A stretch of DNA of 39,412 nucleotides from Chitinophagaceae bacterium (GTDB taxonomy: Bacteria; Bacteroidota; Bacteroidia; Chitinophagales; Chitinophagaceae): assembly GCA_025363075.1 (NCBI GenBank), contig JANYEP010000093.1, positions 1 through 39,412 of the forward strand. The letters run 5' to 3'. Below are positions 1 through 8,796 of the stretch, one piece after another. A program made the position numbers and the translations under genes. The notes beneath the pieces were generated by a model that was not told the DNA's origin, ran no database searches, and saw only the letters and a program-made list of their open reading frames with translations. The first letter of the stretch is position 1. Each line of letters starts with the position of its first letter.

Positions 1-1780
1 TATCATACTTCACAGCATCTTTTGGTGCATAGCTTTTTACATTGCCATAACTAACACGCATTGTAAAGTTTGCATCAGGGTACATTTTACTTGCTTTAGC
101 AGGATTCATTTCCATAATTCCTTTTAAATATGCTCTGCCTAAATCATTATTTTTTAAAGCAAACGCCATATACTTTGGAGCATAGTTAGCGTTGTAATTT
201 TTAATAAATGCAGCAGCAGTTTTAAATGCAGGATCTGCTGCAAGTGCTTCTACTGTTGGTTTTGCAGTAAATGCCTTCCATTTTGCATCATCAAAAGCCA
301 TTGTATTTTCAAACACATCAGCTGCATATTTTTTAAACGGATTTTCGTCAATGCTGCTGTTCTTAAATAAGTCTGTAAAGAACCCTTTAGGATGTTGGTC
401 AGCATCTACATCACTCATAAACATTGATAGCACATTTGCTAAAATTGCTTGGTCGCTTTTTTTGTTCTCATCGTTTAAAAAATTCTTTCTTGCAGCTTCA
501 GCAGCTTTAATGGCTTTATCAATGTCTTCTTGTTTAACATCCTTTTTATTCAAGGTATTTTCTAACCCAATCCAGCTTGCAGCAAATGCCATTAATGGAG
601 AACCCATTACACCTTCATTGATATATTGACGATGTCTTGCAAAAGGTCTCCAAACATCATAATTTTTTGTGTAGTCGGTAGTTATGTTTTCAAATTCGGT
701 TTTTCCTTTTGCCCAAGTATTAAATTCACTTTCAAATTTTTTCTTTTGACCAAACACATCATACTTTAATAATTGTTTGCTTTCGCCATCAAAAAATTTC
801 CAATAGTTTGCAATGCCTGCATAGCTGCTTGCCAATTGTAATTTAACAGCTGGATCTTTTATCATTTCTGCGTGCATTAATTTCAAACGCATATCACGAA
901 GCTTTACCAAATCAGGGCTTGTAATATCTGTGCTCAATTTAACACCATCACTTATTTCATACCTGTTTGTGCCACCTGGATAGCCATAAATCATACTGTA
1001 ATCACCATCTTTTAATGGCTTAATACTTACAGGCAAATGATACTTAGCATTCATTGGAACATTTGCTGCATCATACTTTGCAGGCTTTCCATCTTTACCT
1101 GCATATACCCTGAAGCAAGAAAAATCTCCTGTATGTCTTGGCCATTCCCAATTGTCAGTATCGCCACCATATTTACCAATACTTTCGGGAGGCGTACCTA
1201 CAAAACGAATATCCTTATAAACATTATAAACAAAAACAAAGAACTGATTTCCTTTAAACATACTTGCTACAACTGCACGCTTAAACTCATCGCCACCAGT
1301 GGCTTCTTTTACAATGTCAGCTTGTATTTGCTGAAATTTATCGTTTCTTTCTTTGCCTGTTAAATTGCCCAAACCATCCATAATTTTTGAGGTAACATCT
1401 TCAATTTTGTCAAGAAACTGAACGGTTAAAGATGTTTGAATTTCTTTGGTTTTATCTGCTGCCCAAAAGCCATCTTTCAAGTAGTTATGATCGACTGTAC
1501 TTGCTTTTGCAATAGCATCGTAACCACAGTGGTGATTGGTAAAAATTAATCCTTCTTTACTTACAATTTCGCCAGTGCAACCTCCACCAAAAATGATGAT
1601 AGCATCTTTAATAGAAGAATGGTTGATGCTGTAAAGCTGGTCTGCTTTAAGTTTCAGCCCACGCTTAACCATATCATTATAAACCTGCTGACCTAAAAGC
1701 ATAGGTAGCCACATACCTTCATCGGCATAGCTTTTAAACATTAAAAGCACAAGAGAAAGTGAAACCAGTATTTTTTTCAT
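1..1780 (-). CDS. S46 family dipeptidyl-peptidase (DPP7/DPP11-like), C-terminus beyond the window
   Basis: The frame is open from an ATG at 1780 to the window edge, giving about 593 residues of a family usually about 720 long. Residues 1-19 form a signal peptide (cleavage likely after SYA), followed by the DEGMWL start typical of mature S46 enzymes. The catalytic His lies in TNHHCGYD (residues 81-88) and the Asp probably in HTGDF (about 219). The Ser region (GNSGSP-like) and the residue that separates DPP7 from DPP11 specificity are outside the window, so substrate preference cannot be called. The family removes dipeptides from peptide N-termini in the periplasm. A promoter at 1799-1829 gives a 5' leader of about 10-15 nt. 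The gene is monocistronic at its 5' side. Confidence 0.93.
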   Translation of the reverse strand, partial: MKKILVSLSLVLLMFKSYADEGMWLPMLLGQQVYNDMVKRGLKLKADQLYSINHSSIKDAIIIFGGGCTGEIVSKEGLIFTNHHCGYDAIAKASTVDHNYLKDGFWAADKTKEIQTSLTVQFLDKIEDVTSKIMDGLGNLTGKERNDKFQQIQADIVKEATGGDEFKRAVVASMFKGNQFFVFVYNVYKDIRFVGTPPESIGKYGGDTDNWEWPRHTGDFSCFRVYAGKDGKPAKYDAANVPMNAKYHLPVSIKPLKDGDYSMIYGYPGGTNRYEISDGVKLSTDITSPDLVKLRDMRLKLMHAEMIKDPAVKLQLASSYAGIANYWKFFDGESKQLLKYDVFGQKKKFESEFNTWAKGKTEFENITTDYTKNYDVWRPFARHRQYINEGVMGSPLMAFAASWIGLENTLNKKDVKQEDIDKAIKAAEAARKNFLNDENKKSDQAILANVLSMFMSDVDADQHPKGFFTDLFKNSSIDENPFKKYAADVFENTMAFDDAKWKAFTAKPTVEALAADPAFKTAAAFIKNYNANYAPKYMAFALKNNDLGRAYLKGIMEMNPAKASKMYPDANFTMRVSYGNVKSYAPKDAVKYD

Positions 1781-1798
1781 ATAAACAATTTTGAGTGG

Positions 1799-1829
1799 CA
1801 AACGTAAGGAATTTACAACACGGATGAAA
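1799..1829 (-). promoter_or_regulatory. Bacteroidota-type promoter of the S46 peptidase
   Basis: On the minus strand, TTTC (1826-1829), a 19-nt spacer and TACGTTTG (1799-1806) match the Bacteroidota primary sigma consensus (-33 TTTG, -7 TAnnTTTG) in sequence and spacing. The -7 element lies 18 bp before the ATG. Confidence 0.6.
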
Positions 1830-1855
1830 CGGATTTTGATAGACGAACGCAAATA

Positions 1856-2611
1856 CTATTTGCCTTGCAAACGAAGTAACTTGTAATATTTAACCATTGT
1901 ATTGTAGGCAACTGTTGATGCAATAAAAAAACCATCTGCCCCATCAAGAAAACCAAATTTAAAAATGTAACCGCTTGTAAATGCTACAAACGGATTTGCA
2001 AATAGCTTAAAAGTGTTGCTACGCTTACCTTTTGCATACATAGCTTTTGCCTGAATAGTTGTAAATTTATTTTGCTGTGTTAGCACTTCTTCAACAGTGT
2101 TGTAGCTGTAATGATATATATCACCTTTTAAAAACTGTGTTGAGCAATTAGCTTGCATTTCTATTTTATCGTGTGGATCAATGCCTGCCCATTTCCCTTT
2201 TTGTTTGTTAAACAAACGCAATTTTTTGTCAGGATACCAAGAGCCGTGCTTAATCCATTTGCCACAAAAATTGCTAAGCCTGTTCATTGTGTAAGCATCT
2301 ACAGAAAAATCATTTTGCTTGGCTTCTTTAATAGATTTGATAAGCTCTGGACTTAAACATTCATCAGCATCCAAACACAATACATTGTTGTATTTGCAGT
2401 GTTCGAGTGCAAAATTTTTTTGTGCTATGTATCCCAAAAAAGATTGCTTAAAAAACTTAACGTCGTATTGCTTGCAAATGCTTTCTGTATTATCAGTTGA
2501 GTTAGAATCTATCACCACAATTTCGTTGGCAATATCTTTAACGCTGTCAAGACATCGGGCAATATTTTTCTCTTCATTAAATGTGATAATTGAAACTGAA
2601 AGTTGTTGCAT
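1856..2611 (-). CDS. Glycosyltransferase family 2 (WaaE/KdtX-like)
   Basis: A 251-residue GT-A protein. The N-terminal SVSIITFNEEKNIARCLDS is the nucleotide-sugar binding strand and helix, DSNSTDNT (35-42) follows, and DADE (81-84) is the metal-binding acidic motif. Length and order of motifs resemble the LPS-core beta-1,4-glucosyltransferase group (WaaE/KdtX), so it probably adds a hexose to a cell-surface glycan on the cytoplasmic face of the inner membrane. The exact sugar and acceptor cannot be read from sequence. It lies 45 nt downstream of murI on the same strand and may be co-transcribed with the murI-thiL group. Confidence 0.85.
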   Translation of the reverse strand: MQQLSVSIITFNEEKNIARCLDSVKDIANEIVVIDSNSTDNTESICKQYDVKFFKQSFLGYIAQKNFALEHCKYNNVLCLDADECLSPELIKSIKEAKQNDFSVDAYTMNRLSNFCGKWIKHGSWYPDKKLRLFNKQKGKWAGIDPHDKIEMQANCSTQFLKGDIYHYSYNTVEEVLTQQNKFTTIQAKAMYAKGKRSNTFKLFANPFVAFTSGYIFKFGFLDGADGFFIASTVAYNTMVKYYKLLRLQGK

Positions 2612-2656
2612 TGTTGTTGAATAAGCAGAATAAATATAAGTATGACGAATTAGTTG

Positions 2657-3481
2657 TTAAACCCTTGCCAATTTAGATGCAATAGTTTCTCCATAAAAAA
2701 CTGTTGCGTGTTTATCGAAATCATCAGTAGAATCTGTGGTGTAAAAATCTCTTTCAAATCGTTTACTACAAAGGGCTTCAATTTCTTGGTGACGTTGCAA
2801 ATAATCCTTTAAACTGTTAGCTACTATTTCTCCTTGAGTAATAATTTTAGTTCCAATAGGTGTGTATTCCTTTATTTTATTTAGCAACAAAGGATAATGT
2901 GTGCAAGCCAATAAAACGGTATCAATATTTGGGTTTTGCTTATCCATTGCATCTATATATTCCTTTACAAAAAAGTCAGCACCTTTTTTATTATGTTCAT
3001 TATTTTCAATCAATGGAACCCACATTGGGCAAGCTTGTTGGTGAACAATAACGTTTGGAAAAAATTTATTTATTTCTATTGGATAAGAATTGGATTGCAC
3101 TGTACCTGTTGTTGCCAACACACCAATATGATTTGATTTCGTGAAGTTTCCAATTACTTCTGTGGTAGGGCGAATAACACCTAACACTCTTTTATTTGGA
3201 TGATGTATTGGCAAATAATTTTGCTGAATAGTTCTCAAAGCCTTTGCTGATGCTGTGTTACAAGCCAATATTACTAAATGACAACCTTGATTAAAAAACC
3301 ATTCCACACACTCTTTTGTGTATTGATGTACTGTCTCAAAACTTCTATTGCCATAGGGAGACCTGGCATTATCACCAAGATAAATGTAGTTGTATTGTGG
3401 AAGCTTTTTTACTATTTCTTTTAAAACAGTTAAGCCCCCATAACCACTATCAAAAACTCCTATTGAACCAGCAGTTTGCAT
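2657..3481 (-). CDS. murI: Glutamate racemase
   Basis: Converts L-glutamate to D-glutamate for peptidoglycan, cofactor-independent and cytoplasmic. The 274 residues carry the family signatures: FDSGYGG (10-16, Asp-Ser pair), ACNTAS with the first catalytic Cys at 74, and LLACTHYPLL with the second catalytic Cys at 193. Both cysteines are present, so the enzyme should be active. The start ATG follows the thiL stop by 11 nt, which suggests one transcript with thiL. Confidence 0.95.
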   Translation of the reverse strand: MQTAGSIGVFDSGYGGLTVLKEIVKKLPQYNYIYLGDNARSPYGNRSFETVHQYTKECVEWFFNQGCHLVILACNTASAKALRTIQQNYLPIHHPNKRVLGVIRPTTEVIGNFTKSNHIGVLATTGTVQSNSYPIEINKFFPNVIVHQQACPMWVPLIENNEHNKKGADFFVKEYIDAMDKQNPNIDTVLLACTHYPLLLNKIKEYTPIGTKIITQGEIVANSLKDYLQRHQEIEALCSKRFERDFYTTDSTDDFDKHATVFYGETIASKLARV

Positions 3482-3492
3482 ACAGATGTTTT

Positions 3493-4515
3493 TTAAAATG
3501 CTTTCCAGCCCTGAGCCTCAATATTGTGTGTGCCACCACCTTTGGTAATAATTTTACAACCTTCTTCAAGTTCTGCCATATAACCAATTACGCTAATCTC
3601 TTCACTCAATACTATTTTGTCGTAGTCTTCTTGTTTAACTGTAAATATTAATTCATAATCTTCTCCACCACTTAAAGCACAAATAGTAGCATCAAGCCCA
3701 AACTTAAATGCAGCTTGCTTTGTAGCCTGATGAACAGGTATTTTTTCTTCGTATAATCTACAGCCCAAATTGCTTTGTTTGCTAAGGTGTAAAACTTCGC
3801 TACTCAATCCATCACTTACATCCATCATACTTGTTGGAGTAATTTTTTGTTCCTCAAAAAAATCAATTATATCCTTTCTTGCTTCGGGTTTTAGCAGCTT
3901 TCCAACAATGTAATCTTCACCCTCAAGGTCGGGTTGAATTTGTGGATTTTCAAGATAAATTCTTTTCTCTCTTTCCATTAAAGTTAAGCCTAAAAAAGCT
4001 CCGCCAAGAAAACCACTCACACAAATTAAATCTCCTTTTTGGGCAGTGCTTCTTTTAACAAATCTATCAGGAGTAACCTCACCAATGGCAGTTACCGAAA
4101 TGATAAATCCTTTTTGAGAAGATGTAGTATCGCCACCAATTAAATCAACACCATATTTTTCACAAGCTGCAAAAACACCTTCATAAAATTCATCAAGTGC
4201 TTCAAGACTAATTCTATTGCTAATGCCAATACTCATTGTAATTTGAGTTGGCGTTGCATTCATTGCATAAATATCGCTCACGTTTACCACTACACTTTTA
4301 TAGCCCAAATGCTTCAGTGGCGTGTACATCAGGTCAAAATGAATTCCTTCAATCAACAAATCTGTACTAATCACAGTTTGCTTTCCAAAATGGTCAATCA
4401 CTGCTGCGTCATCTCCAACACTTTGAATGGTTGAAGCATTTTTCGTTTCAAAATTTTTGGTTAAATGTTCTATCAAACCAAATTCTCCAAGCGTTTCTAT
4501 TTCTGTGCGTTCCAT
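3493..4515 (-). CDS. thiL: Thiamine-monophosphate kinase
   Basis: Phosphorylates thiamine monophosphate to the active cofactor thiamine diphosphate. At 340 residues it has the usual length. Seen motifs are SVGDDAAVI (32-40), the TDLLIEGIHFDL strand with metal-binding Asp, GGDTTSS, MMDVSDGLSSEV and LSGGEDYELIFTV, all typical of the ThiL/PurM-like ATP-binding fold. No other thiamine gene is nearby, and the neighbours are murI downstream and a small membrane protein 4 nt upstream, so these genes appear to be an operon by proximity rather than by pathway. Confidence 0.95.
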   Translation of the reverse strand: MERTEIETLGEFGLIEHLTKNFETKNASTIQSVGDDAAVIDHFGKQTVISTDLLIEGIHFDLMYTPLKHLGYKSVVVNVSDIYAMNATPTQITMSIGISNRISLEALDEFYEGVFAACEKYGVDLIGGDTTSSQKGFIISVTAIGEVTPDRFVKRSTAQKGDLICVSGFLGGAFLGLTLMEREKRIYLENPQIQPDLEGEDYIVGKLLKPEARKDIIDFFEEQKITPTSMMDVSDGLSSEVLHLSKQSNLGCRLYEEKIPVHQATKQAAFKFGLDATICALSGGEDYELIFTVKQEDYDKIVLSEEISVIGYMAELEEGCKIITKGGGTHNIEAQGWKAF

Positions 4516-4519
4516 TATA

Positions 4520-4924
4520 CTAAGTCTGTTTGTTTATTTTTTTAATTAGCAACAAAATCATTACTAAAATATTAATGCTTGTGTAAGTTACACCATACAA
4601 ATAAATCAATTCTTTTGGTGTTCCGTTTATTTTGCAAAACACCATTATCATAAACCCAAAAAATACTCCCACAATTATTGTTAAAAATGGAATTAATATA
4701 GGCACGAAAAACATCTTTTTTTGCTGTAATATAATTATCTGAAACAGATAAGTTAAAAAGCTTACTAAAGCAAGAATGTCCATTACATAACTAATTTCTT
4801 CCCCTTTAAGTTTTGTAAATTTTGGATAGTTAGATGACCAATAAAAAACAATAACAGAAGAAATCATTGCGTAAAAAATTATCGTGTATTTCAATAACCT
4901 TTTTCTGAATTGTTTTTCTATCAT
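4520..4924 (-). CDS. Small membrane protein of unknown function
   Basis: The 134 residues contain four hydrophobic segments (about 13-30, 46-65, 72-97 and 106-128) separated by short lysine-rich loops. The basic N-terminus (KQFRKRLLK) suggests a cytoplasmic N-terminus. I do not recognise a family. The stop is 4 nt before thiL and the start is 24 nt after the inositol-monophosphatase stop, so it is co-oriented and probably co-transcribed. Codon use is like its neighbours. Confidence 0.7.
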   Translation of the reverse strand: MIEKQFRKRLLKYTIIFYAMISSVIVFYWSSNYPKFTKLKGEEISYVMDILALVSFLTYLFQIIILQQKKMFFVPILIPFLTIIVGVFFGFMIMVFCKINGTPKELIYLYGVTYTSINILVMILLLIKKINKQT

Positions 4925-4948
4925 AAATCTAAAATCAATAAATCGTAC

Positions 4949-5725
4949 TTAAATCTCTCCTCCATTAACAATTCTTACAATATCATCGTGTATCAAGCCA
5001 TTGGTAGCAATAAGTCCAGGCTGATAAGGATTGTAAGGTTCTCCTTTTAAATTGGTAACTTTCCCCCCAGCTTCTTCTACAATTATAAAACCTGCAGCAC
5101 TGTCCCACGCACTCAATTTATGTTCATAAAAGCCATCAAATCTTCCAGCAGCAACCCAACATAAATCTATTGCAGCACTACCTAATCTACGCACAGGAAT
5201 TCCTTTTCTAATGAATTTTTCAAACACTTGCAAAGGTCCATTTTCTTCATCCAGATAGGTGTAAGGAAAACCAGTAACCAGGCAGCTTTTAATAACTTCT
5301 GTTCTTGTAGTTACGCTTATTTTTTTATCATTTAAAGTTGCTCCAAAACCTCTTTGTGCAAAATAAAATTCATTCATAAAAGGATTGTAAACCGCACCCA
5401 TTATCATCTTTCCATTTTGTTCAACACCAATGCTGACGCAGCATATAGGAATTCCATTGGCATAATTTACAGTGCCATCAATTGGGTCAATTATCCATTT
5501 ATACTCGCTGTCTTGCACAATAGCACCAACTTCTTCACTCAAAATATAGTGGTCGGGAAAGTCATTTTTAATAATTTCAATAATTGCTTTTTCGCTTTTG
5601 TGGTCAACCTCAGTAACCAAATTATTCATTCCTTCTTTATTGGAAATAACAAATGTTTTATCGAAGTTTTCTTGAATTATTTTACCAGCAGCTTCAGTAG
5701 CTTTAATGAGTGTGTTTTTTAACAT
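4949..5725 (-). CDS. Inositol monophosphatase family protein (SuhB-like)
   Basis: A 258-residue metal-dependent sugar or inositol phosphatase. All metal ligands are visible: SEEVG (63-67), DPIDGTVNY (80-88) and the AWDSAAGFIIVEEAGG motif near residue 205. The N-terminal helix (LIKATEAAGKIIQENF) is standard for the family, which supports the ATG at 5725. Substrates in this family include inositol-1-phosphate, 3'-phosphoadenosine-5'-phosphate and fructose-1,6-bisphosphate, and sequence alone does not decide. The promoter at 5730-5761 places transcription initiation at about the start codon, so the message may be leaderless. Confidence 0.9.
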   Translation of the reverse strand: MLKNTLIKATEAAGKIIQENFDKTFVISNKEGMNNLVTEVDHKSEKAIIEIIKNDFPDHYILSEEVGAIVQDSEYKWIIDPIDGTVNYANGIPICCVSIGVEQNGKMIMGAVYNPFMNEFYFAQRGFGATLNDKKISVTTRTEVIKSCLVTGFPYTYLDEENGPLQVFEKFIRKGIPVRRLGSAAIDLCWVAAGRFDGFYEHKLSAWDSAAGFIIVEEAGGKVTNLKGEPYNPYQPGLIATNGLIHDDIVRIVNGGEI

Positions 5726-5729
5726 TGTG

Positions 5730-5761
5730 CAAATATAATGGCAATGTTAAAAGTCGTGAAA
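5730..5761 (-). promoter_or_regulatory. Promoter directly at the inositol-monophosphatase start
   Basis: On the minus strand, TTTC (5758-5761), a 20-nt spacer and TATATTTG (5730-5737) match the Bacteroidota promoter pattern. The -7 element ends only 4 nt before the ATG at 5725, leaving almost no 5' UTR. Confidence 0.55.
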
Positions 5762-5948
5762 CCGAGATTGTAAGTGTCGTATTCTTACATTTTTGTAAAC
5801 TATTTAAATGCAGCTAAATATTCGGTTTCTACTTTATTACTACGCAATTAAAAAGCAAAAGGTTGGGTATTAGTAAAAATATTTTTTGTTTCGCATTGCA
5901 AAAGATAAAAAAGAATGAAAAACAAGATGCTTACATTCGCATTTCGTT

Positions 5949-7796
5949 ATGAGTGTTGATGCAAAAAAGCCAGGTTTTGACCTCTCTTTATTAAAACAGA
6001 TTTTTGGTTACGTAAAACCATATCGCAAGTTTTTTTACTTGAGCATTTTATTGGCTTTGCTAATGGCTTTTGTGGCTCCCATTCGTCCTTATCTTATTCA
6101 ACTTACAGTTGATAAAGCCACAGGAAAAAGCGTGAATATTCCCAATTGGTTGCAACTATTTTTTAGCAATCATCACATTAACAATATCGAAAGTTTTATT
6201 ATTGCGATTACAGTTTTTCAAATTTCATTTATTTGCATAGAAACCGCTGTACGCTTCGCTTTCACGTTTATTACAGCTTGGCTTGGGCAAAATGTTGTAA
6301 AGGATTTAAGGAACAATGTTTTCAAAAAAATTCTTGGCTTGCCATTAAGCAAATTTGATACTACGCCCATTGGTACATTAACCACAAGAACCATTAACGA
6401 TGTTGAAAGTATCAATGATATTTTTAGCGATGGACTCATTCCAATAATTGCAGATTTGCTTACTATCATTTTTACTTTGTCAACAATGTTTTGGATAGAT
6501 TGGAAGTTGACATTGGTAGCATTAATTCCCTTTCCAATTTTAATTATTGCAACCAATTATTTTAAAAAAAGTGTCAACAAAAGTTTTATTAAAGTAAGAA
6601 ATGCAGTTGCCAATTTAAATGCTTTTGTGCAAGAGCATATTGCAGGAATGACCATTGTGCAAGCATTTGCAGCTGAAGACAGGGAATTTAAAAAATTTGA
6701 AAAGATAAATACTGAACACAGAGACGCCAACATAAAAGCAATTTTTGCTTATAGCGTTTTCTTTCCTGTTGTTGAGTTGGTGCTTGCAATTAGCACTGCA
6801 TTAATTGTATGGTGGGTTGCAAATATGGCTTTGGAAAACAGTGGAAATATTCACATTAATTTCTCTGGAAAAATTGTTGCATTTGTAATGTATATGAACC
6901 AGATTTTTCGACCATTAAGAATTTTAGCAGATAAGTTTAATGTATTGCAAATGGGAATGATTGCTGCTGAAAGAGTGTTTAAAATATCGAATGATGAACA
7001 AGGAATATTGAATGATGAGGTAAGCACAAAAAATGAACGAACAAGAAACGAGAAACAAGAAACTGGAAAAATTATTTTCAAGAACGTTTGGTTTGCTTAC
7101 AACAATGAAAACTATGTTTTAAAAAATATTTCTTTTGAAGCCAAAGCTGGCGAAACCTTAGCATTAGTAGGGCATACAGGCAGTGGCAAAACTTCCATTA
7201 TTAGTTTAATCAATAAACTTTATCCCATAAACAAGGGCTCTATTTTTATTAATGATATAAATATTAATGAGTATAATTTAGAAGATTTAAGAAGTAATGT
7301 TGGCGTGGTTTTGCAGGATGTTTTTTTGTTTTCTGGCAGCATAATGGACAACATTACTTTAAGAAATTCTAACATCACAAAAGCACAAGTTGTAGAAGCT
7401 GCGACATTAATTGGTATGCACGATTTTATTATGCAACTTCCAAATAATTATGATTACAATGTAATGGAACGTGGCAATATTTTAAGTATGGGGCAAAGGC
7501 AATTAATCTCCTTTATTCGTGTGTTGTTATATAATCCTGCTATATTGATTTTAGACGAAGCAACATCATCTATTGATACAGAAAGTGAGCAACTTATTCA
7601 ATATGCAATCAATACTTTAATTAAAGGCAGAACGTCTATTGTAATTGCTCATAGGTTATCAACTATTACAAAGGCAAATAAAATAATTGTGCTTGATAAA
7701 GGTGAAATTAAAGAACAAGGCACACACGCTGAATTGCTTAGTAGCAAAGGCTTTTACAGTGATTTGTATCATAGAAATTTTGAAACAAAAAACTAA
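5949..7796 (+). CDS. ABC exporter, fused permease and ATPase (MsbA/LmrA type)
   Basis: A 615-residue half-transporter that would work as a homodimer in the inner membrane. Residues 1-340 are the six-helix type 1 exporter domain. The nucleotide-binding domain has Walker A GHTGSGKTS (about 407-415), Q-loop VLQDVF, signature LSMGQRQL (about 512), Walker B ILILDEATSSID and switch His in IAHRLST. The signature reads LSMGQ rather than LSGGQ, a common variant. Substrate (lipid, peptide or drug) cannot be told. The domain linker at residues about 345-372 is encoded by tandem 7-bp units (see the repeat at 6983-7063) and is unusually polar. The gene stands apart from the divergent phosphatase by 223 bp. 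Confidence 0.93.
   Translation: MSVDAKKPGFDLSLLKQIFGYVKPYRKFFYLSILLALLMAFVAPIRPYLIQLTVDKATGKSVNIPNWLQLFFSNHHINNIESFIIAITVFQISFICIETAVRFAFTFITAWLGQNVVKDLRNNVFKKILGLPLSKFDTTPIGTLTTRTINDVESINDIFSDGLIPIIADLLTIIFTLSTMFWIDWKLTLVALIPFPILIIATNYFKKSVNKSFIKVRNAVANLNAFVQEHIAGMTIVQAFAAEDREFKKFEKINTEHRDANIKAIFAYSVFFPVVELVLAISTALIVWWVANMALENSGNIHINFSGKIVAFVMYMNQIFRPLRILADKFNVLQMGMIAAERVFKISNDEQGILNDEVSTKNERTRNEKQETGKIIFKNVWFAYNNENYVLKNISFEAKAGETLALVGHTGSGKTSIISLINKLYPINKGSIFINDININEYNLEDLRSNVGVVLQDVFLFSGSIMDNITLRNSNITKAQVVEAATLIGMHDFIMQLPNNYDYNVMERGNILSMGQRQLISFIRVLLYNPAILILDEATSSIDTESEQLIQYAINTLIKGRTSIVIAHRLSTITKANKIIVLDKGEIKEQGTHAELLSSKGFYSDLYHRNFETKN
6983..7063 (+). repeat. In-frame heptamer arrays in the ABC exporter linker
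   Basis: Two consecutive stretches have a 7-bp period. 6983-7017 reads AATATCG, AATGATG, AACAAGG, AATATTG, AATGATG, so a pair of units recurs after exactly 21 nt. 7036-7063 reads AACGAAC, AAGAAAC, GAGAAAC, AAGAAAC. Both lie between the membrane and ATPase domains and keep the reading frame. The encoded peptide is rich in Asn, Glu, Lys and Thr, unlike the rest of the protein. Confidence 0.75.
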
Positions 7797-7850
7797 TTAA
7801 TCTCAAATATTTTCAAACCCATATTTTTATAAAATCTAATCACAAACAAT

Positions 7851-8579
7851 ATGAAATTTAAGTCATTTATCGTAGGCTTTTTTTGCCTTTTTACCATCTC
7901 TTCTTGCGACCAATTAAAGCAAATTGGAACATCAATTCTAACAAATCCATCAAGCTACGAAATGGGTATGGGTTTAAAAGAAGCGTTACAACAAGGGTTG
8001 TTTAAAAGTTTTGATGCTTATAGTAATCCTGCAAATAACCCAGCACTGGCTTTTGCTTTTCCTGGCGATGCACAAAAAATTGTGAACCTTGCTAATAAGG
8101 CTGGCTTAGGTTCTGTTATTACTAAAACAACAGATAAGTTTAATAATGCAATTGCAAAATCTTTTACAGCAGCAAAACCTATCTTCTTAAACTCCTTGCA
8201 GAATATGAGTTTTACCGATGCTGCAAGCATTTTAATTACAGACAATCAACAAGCAGCAACTGATTATTTTAAAACAACTACAAACACTGCTTTAATGAAT
8301 GCTTTTAGACCAATTGTTGATAGTAGTATCAAAGCAGAAGGTGCTAATAAAGAGTGGAAAAAAATTGCAGATATTATAAACAATATTCCATTCAGCAACT
8401 TTAAAGTAGAGAGTTCATTAACCGATTTTATTGCTGCTCGTGCCATTGATGAAATGTATAAAATGGTAGCAGATGAAGAAAAGAAAATCAGAACAGATTT
8501 AAACTTTAGAAAATCTGATTTAGTGAAGAAAGTATTTAGTTATGCCGATGATGAATTGAAGAAAAAGAAAGGGCAATAA
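7851..8579 (+). CDS. DUF4197 domain lipoprotein
   Basis: A 242-residue exported protein. The N-terminus has a hydrophobic segment and lipobox ending at Cys19 (TISSC), so it is probably lipid-anchored after cleavage. The rest matches DUF4197 as I recall it: an N-terminal helix with GLKEALQQG, then FPGDAQKIVNLANKAGLG and helical repeats to a Lys-rich C-terminus. The function of the family is not known. It is 54 nt after the ABC exporter on the same strand, so co-transcription is possible. It ends one base before the stop of the convergent gene at 8581. Confidence 0.85.
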   Translation: MKFKSFIVGFFCLFTISSCDQLKQIGTSILTNPSSYEMGMGLKEALQQGLFKSFDAYSNPANNPALAFAFPGDAQKIVNLANKAGLGSVITKTTDKFNNAIAKSFTAAKPIFLNSLQNMSFTDAASILITDNQQAATDYFKTTTNTALMNAFRPIVDSSIKAEGANKEWKKIADIINNIPFSNFKVESSLTDFIAARAIDEMYKMVADEEKKIRTDLNFRKSDLVKKVFSYADDELKKKKGQ

Positions 8580-8580
8580 A

Positions 8581-8796
8581 CTATTTGAAAAAAACAAATT
8601 TGTAATAAATAAACATACAAAAAAAGTTCATTACAAAAGCTACACCCACAACCAATGCAAAATAGAGTAATAGATTCTTGAGGTTTCTATTACTCAGTAA
8701 TTTCTTTTTAAACCAAATATGTATTGTATAAACAGGAACTGCTACCATTACAAAATAGAGTAATAGTAGCAGTTGCCAATGTGGTGTATTTTTCAC
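8581..8796 (-). CDS. Small two-helix membrane protein, GTG start
   Basis: The 71 residues contain two hydrophobic helices (about 8-29 and 41-67) joined by a basic loop (KKKLLSNRNLKN). I do not recognise a family. The start is GTG at 8796, sharing its first G with the TAG stop of the guanylyltransferase gene, an arrangement typical of translational coupling and the main support that this small frame is real. No ATG fits better. Confidence 0.55.
   Translation of the reverse strand: MKNTPHWQLLLLLYFVMVAVPVYTIHIWFKKKLLSNRNLKNLLLYFALVVGVAFVMNFFCMFIYYKFVFFK

Noticed and set aside
351-1363. Plus-strand open frames opposite the S46 peptidase
   Set aside because: They lie fully inside a gene with strong family motifs and encode low-complexity hydrophobic sequence; other antisense frames in the window were set aside for the same reason.
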